Positions 1 through 7,317 of a DNA stretch of 26,699 nucleotides are shown here, piece after piece. The stretch lies in IMG/VR virus record IMGVR_UViG_3300032294_003186, positions 1 to 26,699 of that record, one strand, 5' to 3'. Position 1 is the first letter of the stretch; each line of letters opens with the position of its first letter. The stretch is from a virus. The notes beneath the pieces are model-generated. The model was given only the letters and a program-made list of their open reading frames with translations, had not been told where the DNA came from and searched no databases. The translations under genes and the position numbers were made by a program.

Positions 1-4
1 AAAA

Positions 5-859
5 ATGAGTAATGTATTAGACGCCGTATTGGCACAGTATGAAAAAAATCAAATCGGGGGCGGGGCCCAATCGAAAATGTCGCAAGACGAAAGAATGAAA
101 AAGTATTTCGCTTTAATCCTTGGGGATAAAGAGAAATCAGGTCAAAGAAGAATTAGAATTCTTCCAACACAAGATGGTTCTTCACCATTCAAAGAAGCTT
201 GGTATCATGAAATCCAAGTTGGTGGTCAATGGCAAAAATTCTATGACCCAGGAAAAAATGACAACGAACGTTCACCTTTGAACGAAGTTTACGAAGAGTT
301 AATGTCAACAGGAAAAGAGTCTGACAAAGAACTTGCAAAGCAATACAAATCACGTAAGTTTTACATCGTGAAAGTTATTGACAGAGACAACGAACAAGAC
401 GGACCAAAGTTTTGGAGATTCAAACACAACTACAAAAACGAAGGTATCTTGGATAAGATTATTCCAATTTGGAGAAACAAAGGTGATGTGACTGACCCTG
501 AAAAAGGTCGTGACTTAATCATTGAGTTAGCTAAATCTAAAACTCCAAAAGGTAAAGAATATACAACTGTTTCTGCTATCATGTACGAAGACCAAGGTCC
601 TGTACACGAAGAAAAAGAACAAGCAAACGCATGGATTAATGATGAATTAACTTGGAATGACGTTTACAGTAAAAAACCTGTAGAATATCTTGAAGCAATC
701 GCAAGAGGTGAAACACCAAAATGGGATAGTGAAAAAGGTGGATATGTTTACGGAGATGCATCTGTAACAGAAGAAACTATTGGAGGTTCAAAATCTTCAT
801 CGAAGAAAGTAGAAGACCCACAAGCGGATTCTGAAGTAGATTCGGATTTACCGTTCTAA
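5..859 (+). CDS. 32: T4 gp32-like single-stranded DNA-binding protein
   Basis: This 284-residue protein would coat single-stranded DNA during phage replication, recombination and repair, and organise UvsX and the helicase. The assignment rests on a gp32-type core (the RRIRILP segment near residues 48-54, a basic/aromatic KSRKFYIVKV segment near 115-124, and a KFWRFKHN segment near 135-142), on length close to T4 gp32 (301), and on the uvsX, rnh and gp41-like genes that follow. A Ser/Lys-rich linker leads to an acidic tail ending in Asp-Ser-Asp-Leu-Pro-Phe. Two oddities stand out. The protein has no cysteine, so the zinc site of T4 gp32 (one His, three Cys) is absent. The last six residues look like the bacterial SSB tip rather than the T4 tail. 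The ATG at 5 lies almost at the window edge, so upstream control cannot be seen. A hairpin terminator follows the stop. Confidence 0.88.
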   Translation: MSNVLDAVLAQYEKNQIGGGAQSKMSQDERMKKYFALILGDKEKSGQRRIRILPTQDGSSPFKEAWYHEIQVGGQWQKFYDPGKNDNERSPLNEVYEELMSTGKESDKELAKQYKSRKFYIVKVIDRDNEQDGPKFWRFKHNYKNEGILDKIIPIWRNKGDVTDPEKGRDLIIELAKSKTPKGKEYTTVSAIMYEDQGPVHEEKEQANAWINDELTWNDVYSKKPVEYLEAIARGETPKWDSEKGGYVYGDASVTEETIGGSKSSSKKVEDPQADSEVDSDLPF

Positions 860-869
860 TTTTATAATC

Positions 870-898
870 AAGGGTGGTGAAAGCCACCCTTTAATTTT
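870..898 (+). terminator. Rho-independent terminator after gp32
   Basis: A perfect 8-bp stem (870-877 pairing with 884-891) encloses a six-base loop, TGAAAG, which can also be read as a GAAA tetraloop closed by a T-G pair. It is followed by a TTAATTTT tract. It lies 10 bases after the gp32 stop and before the next gene, so gp32 probably has its own transcript end, as expected for a protein needed in large amounts. Confidence 0.8.
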
Positions 899-904
899 AT
901 TAAC

Positions 905-1198
905 ATGACATTCAAAGAAGAAGTTGAATTACAACTAAGAGACAACAAAGTAGTGTCTCTCGAATTATTAACTGAACTACTAAATAAAAACTACTATTCA
1001 GGTAGAAAAAAAGAAGTTGGTGATACAATCTTATTCGGTATGTTCAGGAGTGAGAATGAAGAAGGGGAGATGAAGATTAGTTTAATAACATTCCACGAAC
1101 AGGAACTTGGAACATTATACGAAGAGGATAAAATGTTCTACAACGGAGATAAAGTGGGTAAATTACCTAACATTAAAAAGATAGAAAATGGCAATTAA
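905..1198 (+). CDS. Small acidic protein of unknown function between gp32 and uvsX
   Basis: I do not recognise this 97-residue protein. It is rich in Glu and Lys, with a predicted helical first third (residues 1-28), then a more beta-like middle (about 40-68) and a Lys/Asn-rich C-terminus. It has no cysteine, no membrane segment and no obvious catalytic motif. It starts with ATG seven bases past the gp32 terminator region and its last 11 bases overlap the start of uvsX, so the two are probably translated together. The location suggests a replication or recombination accessory role. It is not visibly similar to UvsY or gp59, and that possibility is only positional. Confidence 0.65.
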   Translation: MTFKEEVELQLRDNKVVSLELLTELLNKNYYSGRKKEVGDTILFGMFRSENEEGEMKISLITFHEQELGTLYEEDKMFYNGDKVGKLPNIKKIENGN

Positions 1199-2216
1199 GA
1201 AAAATAACTTTAATAAAGTTAAAGAGAAGTTTTCAACTTCCGCAAAATATAAACCTCAACGTTTCTTAGATTTAGGAGGTGATTTCTTAGATGCAGTGGG
1301 TATCCCTGGTCCTGCAATTGGTCATTTGAATATGTTTTTAGGTCACTCAGATACAGGTAAAACAACTGCAGCAATTAAAGCCGCTGTTGATAGTCAAAAG
1401 AAAAAAATATTACCAGTCTTTATTATCACAGAACAAAAGTGGTCTTTCGACCACGCAAAACTAATGGGTTTTGAATGTGAGGAAATAGTTGACGAAGAAA
1501 CAGGAGAAATGGATTGGGGTGGATTTTTCATCTTTAATAACAACTTCAGCTATATCGAACAAATTACTGACTACATCAACTCATTGTTAGATGCTCAGGA
1601 AAAGGGTGAATTAGACTATGAAGATGAAGATGGGGTACAATCACCAAGCTTGTGCTTTATATGGGACTCAGTGGGTTCTGTGCCATGTAAGATGACCTAT
1701 GATGGTAAGGGTGGTAAACAACACAATGCATCTGTGTTATCTGATAAGATTGGTATGGGTATCAACCAAAGGATTTCAGGTTCAAGAAAGGCGGATTCTA
1801 AGTGGGAAAATACATTGATTATTATTAATCAACCTTGGGTTGAATTACCTGATAATCCATTTGGACAACCAAAGATTATGGCTAAAGGTGGAAACGCTGT
1901 ATGGTTAAATTCATCGTTAGTATTCTTATTTGGTAATCAAAAAGGAGCGGGTACTACAAAAATTACTGCAACTAAAGACAAAAGAAGTGTTAAGTTTGCA
2001 GTTAGAAGTAAAGTATCTGTATTGAAGAATCACATCAATGGTTTAGGATTTGATGATGGTAGAATTATTGTGACACCACACGGATTCTTAGCAGGTAAAG
2101 AAACAACTGAAGAAAAAGCATCAATTGAAAAATACAAGAAAGAGTATGCTGAATACTGGAAAGATATCATCGGAACAGATGGCGACTTTGACTTAAAAGA
2201 AGAAAGAGAAGATTAG
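1188..2216 (+). CDS. uvsX: UvsX RecA-like recombinase
   Basis: This 342-residue protein is the phage RecA/Rad51-type strand-exchange ATPase, which forms filaments on single-stranded DNA for recombination-dependent replication and repair. It has a Walker A motif, GHSDTGKT, at residues 52-59, a Walker B strand ending at Asp160 (LCFIWD), and an NQ pair at 214-215 following a hydrophobic strand. A Gly-Gly loop around 231-236 matches the position of DNA-binding loop 2. It is slightly shorter than T4 UvsX (about 390). An acidic stretch (about residues 137-149) precedes Walker B. The ATG lies inside the end of the preceding small gene, an 11-base overlap suggesting translational coupling. RNase H follows 19 bases later. 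The RecA fold is certain; the UvsX name comes from the T4-like context. Confidence 0.9.
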   Translation: MAIKKNNFNKVKEKFSTSAKYKPQRFLDLGGDFLDAVGIPGPAIGHLNMFLGHSDTGKTTAAIKAAVDSQKKKILPVFIITEQKWSFDHAKLMGFECEEIVDEETGEMDWGGFFIFNNNFSYIEQITDYINSLLDAQEKGELDYEDEDGVQSPSLCFIWDSVGSVPCKMTYDGKGGKQHNASVLSDKIGMGINQRISGSRKADSKWENTLIIINQPWVELPDNPFGQPKIMAKGGNAVWLNSSLVFLFGNQKGAGTTKITATKDKRSVKFAVRSKVSVLKNHINGLGFDDGRIIVTPHGFLAGKETTEEKASIEKYKKEYAEYWKDIIGTDGDFDLKEERED

Positions 2217-2235
2217 TAACCCTTAAATAAACTAT

Positions 2236-3237
2236 GTGTCTAAAACTTTGTTGGTAGATGGTGATAACCTTTTTAAGATTGGTTTTCATGGCGTTAAAGA
2301 ACTTTATAATGATGGGTCTCACATTGGTGGTGTTTATCATTTTATTAATACTCTTCGCCGATTCTTGGATGAACACAACCACGACAAAGTCGTAGTTTTT
2401 TGGGATGGAGATTCTAATTCATCAATAAGAAAAAATATATATCCACAGTATAAGGGAAACCGAAGACAGGATATGAATGACTACAAATATGAATCTTACT
2501 TGCACCAAAAGGCAAGAGTTAAGACATATTTGGAGGAGATATTCGTACGTCAGGTTGAAATGGCTAACAACGAAGCCGATGACCTCATAGCATATTACTG
2601 TAAATTAGCAACAAAAGAAAACATTATTATATTCTCAGGTGATAAAGACCTAACTCAACTCATATCTGAACGTGTAACAATTTACTCTCCAGTTCACAAA
2701 CAATACTTCAAAAACGGTGACAAGATTTCAATTAACAAGGTGGATATTCCTCATCAGAATGTAACCGTGTGTAAAATCTTTACAGGAGATAAGTCTGACA
2801 ATATCGATGGTATAGAAGGTTTGGGTGAAAAAACTCTTATCAAATTATTCCCTCAAATGCAGGAAAAAACCTGCACTGTCGAAGAATTGTTGGATATTGC
2901 ACGAAATATCCCGCAAAAGAAACCCATCAAAAGTTTGTCTAATATTTTGACTGGGAAGACAAAAAGTGGTATACTTGGAGAAGAGTTCTACACAATAAAT
3001 TCTAAAATTGTTGACCTTACCAGCCCCTTAATAACTGAGGAAGGAAAACAATTAGTTGAACAAATACTCACCGATACAATCGACCCGACTGACCGAGGAT
3101 ATAAGAACTTGATGAGACTGATGATGGAAGACGGTCTTTTCAATTACCTACCTAAGAATGATGAGGCTTGGGTAAACTTCCTAAAACCATTTATGAAACT
3201 TACTAGAAAAGAAAAACGAAACACACAAAAAAACTAA
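2236..3237 (+). CDS. rnh: T4 RNase H-like 5'-3' exonuclease (flap/FEN family)
   Basis: This 333-residue nuclease would remove RNA primers and 5' flaps from lagging-strand fragments. The acidic metal-binding residues of the FEN/T4 RNase H family are in place: the VDGDN motif (Asp8, Asp10), FWDGDS (Asp57, Asp59), EADD (Glu113, Asp115, Asp116), SGDKD (Asp136, Asp138) and TGDKSDNIDGIEGLGEKT (from 184), the last combining metal ligands with a helix-hairpin-helix DNA-binding segment. Length is close to T4 RNase H (305). The start is taken as GTG at 2236; an ATG two bases upstream is in another frame and soon meets a stop. No Shine-Dalgarno is visible. It sits between uvsX and an unknown gene just before the helicase. 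Confidence 0.87.
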   Translation: MSKTLLVDGDNLFKIGFHGVKELYNDGSHIGGVYHFINTLRRFLDEHNHDKVVVFWDGDSNSSIRKNIYPQYKGNRRQDMNDYKYESYLHQKARVKTYLEEIFVRQVEMANNEADDLIAYYCKLATKENIIIFSGDKDLTQLISERVTIYSPVHKQYFKNGDKISINKVDIPHQNVTVCKIFTGDKSDNIDGIEGLGEKTLIKLFPQMQEKTCTVEELLDIARNIPQKKPIKSLSNILTGKTKSGILGEEFYTINSKIVDLTSPLITEEGKQLVEQILTDTIDPTDRGYKNLMRLMMEDGLFNYLPKNDEAWVNFLKPFMKLTRKEKRNTQKN

Positions 3238-3241
3238 ACTT

Positions 3242-3694
3242 ATGAAAGAGATGGACAGCACAAAAATGGAATTCCTTTTAACTCTAAACGACAACATCGT
3301 TGTACAGAGATTCTTCAACGTTAGAGGTTATAACTCTAAGGCAAAGAATTCATTGGAGTTATACGAATTCATGAAATCGTTAAGTGAAGAATTACGTTAT
3401 TACCTTAAAATGAAGACTGTTGTCTACATGATGGATAACAGAGATTCTATCGAACACGATGCTTCAATTATGGATACATCATTCACTGATGGACCAGAAA
3501 TTTTTAACCTTTTTGTTAAGGTTGGAGAACAGACAATTTGTCATAGAATTTTTGACGGAAAATTATTTCCACCAAAAGTTCGTTATACGGTCGATGTACG
3601 ACCATTTTTGAAAGAGGTCTTAAGAGAACTGACTGACATTTTTTCAAATAACAAATTAACTTATCAGTATTTGGAATTTGATTTGAGTAAGTAA
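3242..3694 (+). CDS. Unknown protein in the replication cluster
   Basis: I cannot name this 150-residue protein. It begins four bases after the RNase H stop. A more internal ATG (residue 9, before EFLLTLNDN) could also be the start. It looks like a soluble alpha/beta domain: beta strands around 10-27, a helix around 38-55, then mixed strands, with a Pro-Pro-Lys-Val-Arg turn near residues 115-119 and a helix plus strand at the end (DVRPFLKEVL, then LTYQYLEFDL). Charged and aromatic residues are well spread as in a folded globular protein. It has one cysteine and no nucleotide-binding motif. Lying between rnh and the helicase gene, it probably helps replication or recombination, but the sequence does not show how. 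Confidence 0.7.
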   Translation: MKEMDSTKMEFLLTLNDNIVVQRFFNVRGYNSKAKNSLELYEFMKSLSEELRYYLKMKTVVYMMDNRDSIEHDASIMDTSFTDGPEIFNLFVKVGEQTICHRIFDGKLFPPKVRYTVDVRPFLKEVLRELTDIFSNNKLTYQYLEFDLSK

Positions 3695-3729
3695 CTATTT
3701 AATAATACAAGGGGGATAGAAAAGAAGAT

Positions 3730-5112
3730 ATGAATAAAAATTTTGATTACTTAGGGAATACTTTCCAATTACAATTAATTAACCAAATCATAGAGGACAA
3801 AGATTTCGCATCATCAATTATGGATGTGATTGAGAGTTCTTATTTCGACAACAAATACTTCAAAATCATTTTACAGATGATTAAGGAGTATCATACGAAA
3901 TATGAATCTTGCCCTAACTTTGATACTTTGGAACAGATTGTTAAGTCTGAAATTACACAAGAATTGGTTTCTAAAATTGTTTTGGATACTCTAAAGCAAA
4001 TCAAGGACGCACCATTTGAAGGGACGGTTTTCGTACAAGAGAAAGCCTTAAAGTTTTGTAAACAACAAGAACTTCAAAAAGCGATGGATAAGGCTCAGAA
4101 AATTATTACTGAAGGGGATTTTGAGTCTTATGACAAAGTTGAAGGATTGGTTAGAGAAGCTCTTCAAGTTGGTGAAATTGAGAAAAATGTTACAGATATC
4201 TTCATGGGTCTTGACACCGTATTAGACGAAGACTATAGACACCCCATACCTATGGGAATTACAGGTATTGATAGATTACTTAAAGGTGGTTTAGCCAAAG
4301 GTGAGATTGGGGTTATACTAGCTCCGACAGGAGTTGGTAAAACCACAATCCTTACTAAGATTGCAAACACTGCTTTCAACATGGGTTACAATGTTCTTCA
4401 AATATTTTTTGAAGACAACCCTAAGATTGTTCAAAGAAAGCACTTCACAATTTGGACAGGTATTGAACCTGATAACCTTGCTTTACATAAAGATGAGGTG
4501 ATGGAAAAAATCACAGAGATTCAAGAAACTATGAAGAACAAATTAGTTCTAAAGAAACTTGCATCTGATACAATCACTATGAGTCAAATCAAAAACCAAG
4601 TTAGAAAAATGATTGCTGATGGTAACAAAATTGACTTGGTATTGTTGGATTACATTGATTGTGTTTTACCTGAATCGAGTGCTAAAGATGAGTGGAAGGC
4701 TGAAGGTTCTGTAATGAGAGGATTCGAGGCTATGTGTCACGAACTCAATCTTGTTGGATGGACTGCGACTCAAGGTAACAGAAGTTCAATTTCATCAGAG
4801 GTTGTTACAACTGACCAAATGGGGGGTTCAATCAAGAAAGCTCAAGTTGGACACGTAATCATCACTGTGGCTAAAACTCTTCAACAAAAAGAGATGAACT
4901 TAGCAACAATTGCCATCACTAAGTCACGTCTTGGTAAAGACGGAGTAGTCTTCGAGAACTGTAAGTTCAACAATGAACTTCTTGAAATAGATACTGAAAC
5001 ATCAGTTACATTCTTAGGATTCGAAGAACAACAAGAGGAAAGAAAAAGAGATAGAGTTAAGGAACTGCTTGAGAAAAGAAAAGAGAGAGAATCTCAGCAA
5101 AAAAGCATTTAA
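3730..5112 (+). CDS. 41: gp41-like replicative DNA helicase (DnaB/RecA fold)
   Basis: This 460-residue protein would be the hexameric helicase that unwinds the fork 5'-3' and works with the phage primase. The N-terminal 150 residues are helical, as in the DnaB/gp41 collar. The ATPase domain starts near 170 with the MGITGIDRLLKGGL segment typical of DnaB-like helicases. Walker A is APTGVGKTT (198-206), and Walker B is the strand LVLLDYID (303-310). The motif ATQGNRSS near 348-355 matches the SQLNR-type motif of DnaB helicases. A highly charged Glu/Arg/Lys-rich helix forms the last 30 residues. Length is near T4 gp41 (475). It has one of the few purine-rich leaders in the window (GGGGG about 15 bases before the start). 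No primase or loader gene is visible here. Confidence 0.87.
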   Translation: MNKNFDYLGNTFQLQLINQIIEDKDFASSIMDVIESSYFDNKYFKIILQMIKEYHTKYESCPNFDTLEQIVKSEITQELVSKIVLDTLKQIKDAPFEGTVFVQEKALKFCKQQELQKAMDKAQKIITEGDFESYDKVEGLVREALQVGEIEKNVTDIFMGLDTVLDEDYRHPIPMGITGIDRLLKGGLAKGEIGVILAPTGVGKTTILTKIANTAFNMGYNVLQIFFEDNPKIVQRKHFTIWTGIEPDNLALHKDEVMEKITEIQETMKNKLVLKKLASDTITMSQIKNQVRKMIADGNKIDLVLLDYIDCVLPESSAKDEWKAEGSVMRGFEAMCHELNLVGWTATQGNRSSISSEVVTTDQMGGSIKKAQVGHVIITVAKTLQQKEMNLATIAITKSRLGKDGVVFENCKFNNELLEIDTETSVTFLGFEEQQEERKRDRVKELLEKRKERESQQKSI

Positions 5113-5244
5113 TTAAATATCCACTTTTTTCAAAAAAAACTTATTTTTTTAATTAAAATTGTTGGTCAATTGGTGTTCGACCACATATTTATCATAAAAA
5201 TCGTTGATTTTTTAATAAAATATCTACACCTAAAAATTTACAAA
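5113..5244 (+). other. Intergenic region between helicase and reductase, no gene seen
   Basis: This 132-base gap is very AT-rich, with A and T tracts around 5125-5150 and two near-identical TTAATTAAA stretches (about 5108 and 5150). A short TGGTC/GACCA inverted repeat spans 5163-5183, followed by a TATTTATC motif. An in-frame TTG at 5170 would extend the reductase by 25 residues, but that extension is hydrophobic and unlike the family, so I treat the region as untranslated and possibly holding a promoter. Confidence 0.5.
5185..5193 (+). promoter_or_regulatory. TATTTATC motif upstream of reductase (candidate promoter element)
   Basis: ATATTTATC here is identical to the nine bases at 7305-7313 before gp25. 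It lies about 50 bases before the reductase ATG, in the longest intergenic region of the window. A promoter role is inferred only from recurrence and position. Confidence 0.25.
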
Positions 5245-7107
5245 ATGGACATTTCAAACAGAATTTTATCGGATATCACTGTGTATATGAAATACGCAAA
5301 GTATATCCCTGAACTAAAAAGAAGAGAAACGTGGCAAGAGTTAGTCACAAGGAACATGGAGATGCATATTAAGCAATATCCACAATTAGAGAATGAAATC
5401 AGAGAGAACTACATGTATGTTTACAGAAAACAAGTTCTTCCTTCAATGAGGTCAATGCAATTTGCGGGAAAACCAATTGAAATTTCTCCTAACAGAATTT
5501 ACAACTGTGCCTTTGCACCAATTGATGATTGGAGAGTGTTCTCTGAAATCATGTTCTTACTTTTAGGTGGAACAGGTGTGGGTTATTCTGTACAAAAACA
5601 TCACGTTGATGCCTTACCTGAAATTAGAAAACCAAATAAAGAAAGAGGTAGAAGATGGTTAGTAGCCGATTCAATCGAAGGATGGGCTGACGCTGTTAAA
5701 GTATTAGTTAAATCATACTTTTTCGGTGGTTCACAAATCGAATTTGATTTCAGTGACATCAGACCAAAAGGTGCTAGACTTATTACATCAGGTGGTAAGG
5801 CTCCTGGACCTCAACCATTGAAAGAATGTTTAATTAAGGTTGAAGGTATTTTGGATTCAAAACAAGATGGTGAAAGATTAAAACCAATTGAAGTACACGA
5901 TATCGTTTGTCATATTGCAGATGCGGTATTGGCTGGTGGTATCAGAAGAGCGGCACTTATCTCTTTATTCTCAGCAACTGACGAAGAAATGATTGGTTGT
6001 AAAAGTGGGGCATGGTGGGAAACAAATCCACAAAGAGGTAGAGCTAATAACTCAGCAGTTTTAATGAGACACAAAATCACTAAAGACTACTTCATGGATT
6101 TATGGAAGAGAATTGAAGCAAGTGGAGCAGGTGAACCTGGTATCTACTTAAGTAACGATAAAGATTGGGGAACTAACCCTTGTTGTGAAATTGCTTTAAG
6201 ACCATTCCAATTCTGTAACCTAACAGAGGTTAACGTTTCTAACGTTGTATCTCAAGAAGATTACGAAGATAGAGTTAGAGCGGCGTCTTTCATTGGAACA
6301 TTACAGGCGGGATATACAAACTTCCACTACTTAAGACCAATATGGCAAAGAACAACTGAAAAAGATGCGTTGATTGGAATTTCTATGACAGGTATCGGTT
6401 CAGGTGCAGTGTTAGGTTTGAATATGAAATCTGCAGCTAAAGTAGTTAAAGAAGAAAACAAAAGAGTTGCTGAGTTATTGAAAATCAATCCAGCGGCAAG
6501 AACAACAACAGTTAAACCTGCAGGAACAACATCGTTGACTTTAGGAACATCATCAGGTATCCACGCTTGGCACAATGAATATTATGTGAGAAGAGTTAGA
6601 GTTGGTAAGAACGAGGCGATTTATTCACATTTGAAAGAAAATCATCCTGAATTGGTTGAAGATGAATACTTTAGACCACATGATACAGCGGTAATTGGAA
6701 TACCACAAAAAGCACCTGAAGGGTCAATCTTAAGAAACGAATCACCAATTCAATTATTAGAAAGAGTGAAAAAAGTTCAACAAGAATGGATTAAACCAGG
6801 ACATAGAAATGGAAACAACGCACATAACGTATCTGCAACAATCTCAATTAGAGAGCATGAGTGGCCAGCTGTTGGTGAGTGGATGTGGGAAAATAAAGAA
6901 TACTATAACGGACTTTCAGTATTACCTTATGATGGTGGAACATACATTCAAGCACCATTTGAAGATTGTACGAAAGATAAGTATGAAGAATTAATGAAGA
7001 CACTTCACGATGTCGACTTATCAAAAATCGTCGAAATGGATGATGATACAGATTTAAGTGGTGAAGTTGCTTGTGCTGGTGGAGCATGTGAAGTCACACT
7101 TGTATAA
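5245..7107 (+). CDS. nrdJ: Class II (adenosylcobalamin-dependent) ribonucleotide reductase, monomeric RTPR type
   Basis: This enzyme reduces ribonucleotides to deoxyribonucleotides using a B12-generated thiyl radical, supplying precursors for phage DNA. In 620 residues it keeps the family cysteines: Cys88 (YNC, first redox cysteine), Cys313 in Asn-Pro-Cys-Cys-Glu (radical site, with Asn311 and Glu315), and Cys324 (second redox cysteine) 11 residues later, the same spacing as Cys408/Cys419 of Lactobacillus leichmannii RTPR. The C-terminal pair Cys610 and Cys615 is spaced CX4C as in RTPR and would be the shuttle re-reduced by thioredoxin. A GTGVGYS segment near 109-115 and the TTTVKPAGTTSL loop (about 413-424) also fit. 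It is shorter than the 739-residue RTPR. No NrdB radical subunit or NrdD activase gene is adjacent. I chose ATG 5245 over the in-frame TTG at 5170 because MDISNRIL begins the conserved part. Confidence 0.9.
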   Translation: MDISNRILSDITVYMKYAKYIPELKRRETWQELVTRNMEMHIKQYPQLENEIRENYMYVYRKQVLPSMRSMQFAGKPIEISPNRIYNCAFAPIDDWRVFSEIMFLLLGGTGVGYSVQKHHVDALPEIRKPNKERGRRWLVADSIEGWADAVKVLVKSYFFGGSQIEFDFSDIRPKGARLITSGGKAPGPQPLKECLIKVEGILDSKQDGERLKPIEVHDIVCHIADAVLAGGIRRAALISLFSATDEEMIGCKSGAWWETNPQRGRANNSAVLMRHKITKDYFMDLWKRIEASGAGEPGIYLSNDKDWGTNPCCEIALRPFQFCNLTEVNVSNVVSQEDYEDRVRAASFIGTLQAGYTNFHYLRPIWQRTTEKDALIGISMTGIGSGAVLGLNMKSAAKVVKEENKRVAELLKINPAARTTTVKPAGTTSLTLGTSSGIHAWHNEYYVRRVRVGKNEAIYSHLKENHPELVEDEYFRPHDTAVIGIPQKAPEGSILRNESPIQLLERVKKVQQEWIKPGHRNGNNAHNVSATISIREHEWPAVGEWMWENKEYYNGLSVLPYDGGTYIQAPFEDCTKDKYEELMKTLHDVDLSKIVEMDDDTDLSGEVACAGGACEVTLV

Positions 7108-7108
7108 A

Positions 7109-7297
7109 ATGAAAGACAAAAATATAAAAAGGGAGAAGTCAAAACTTCTCCCTTCTCATTTTTACGAAGAAAATGGTAGAACTGTTTTCACTGAGGAATA
7201 TCACATTGATAGAGGTTATTGCTGTGGGAATGGATGCAGGCATTGTCCATTTGAACCAAAGGCTCAAAAAGGTAATATCTATTTAAGAAAAAAATAA
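7109..7297 (+). CDS. Small cysteine-rich DUF5522-like protein
   Basis: This 62-residue protein has a Lys-rich N-terminus and then a compact block: FYEENGRTVFTEEYHIDRGYCCGNGCRHCPF split as FYEENGRTVFTEEYH (18-32) and GYCCGNGCRHCPF (36-48). Cys38, Cys39, Cys43 and Cys46 form a CCX3CX2C cluster fit for zinc or iron-sulphur binding. From memory the pattern matches the short DUF5522 family common in Bacteroidota chromosomes; its function is unknown to me. The ATG begins one base after the reductase stop. A perfect 11-bp terminator-like hairpin lies over codons 7-16, so expression may depend on read-through or a later start. No downstream in-frame ATG exists before the conserved block. Probably acquired from a host. 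Confidence 0.72.
   Translation: MKDKNIKREKSKLLPSHFYEENGRTVFTEEYHIDRGYCCGNGCRHCPFEPKAQKGNIYLRKK
7129..7163 (+). terminator. Terminator-like hairpin after reductase, inside the next gene
   Basis: A perfect 11-bp stem (7129-7139 with 7144-7154) closes a four-base CAAA loop and is followed by CTCATTTTT. It starts 21 bases past the reductase stop, exactly where a reductase terminator would be expected, yet it overlaps codons of the small DUF5522-like gene starting at 7109. Confidence 0.75.
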
Positions 7298-7303
7298 TCC
7301 AAG

Positions 7304-7313
7304 TATATTTATC
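7304..7313 (+). promoter_or_regulatory. TATTTATC motif before gp25 (candidate late promoter element)
   Basis: TATATTTATC lies five bases before the gp25 ATG, in the 20-base gap that separates the early-type genes from the structural block. Its nine-base core equals 5185-5193. If a promoter, the gp25 transcript would be almost leaderless, so an upstream promoter is equally possible. Confidence 0.3.
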
Positions 7314-7317
7314 TCAT

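Noticed and set aside
2167-2382. Minus-strand 71-codon open frame over the uvsX/rnh junction
   Set aside because: It is antisense to two well-supported genes, with no recognisable motif or leader.
5170-5244. Longer reductase starting at TTG 5170
   Set aside because: The 25 added residues are hydrophobic and Ile/Lys-rich, unlike the family N-terminus, and overlap AT-rich intergenic DNA. ATG 5245 gives a normal start.
6327-7087. Antisense and alternate-frame open frames inside the reductase
   Set aside because: The + frame encodes conserved reductase motifs throughout; the others have no protein-like composition.
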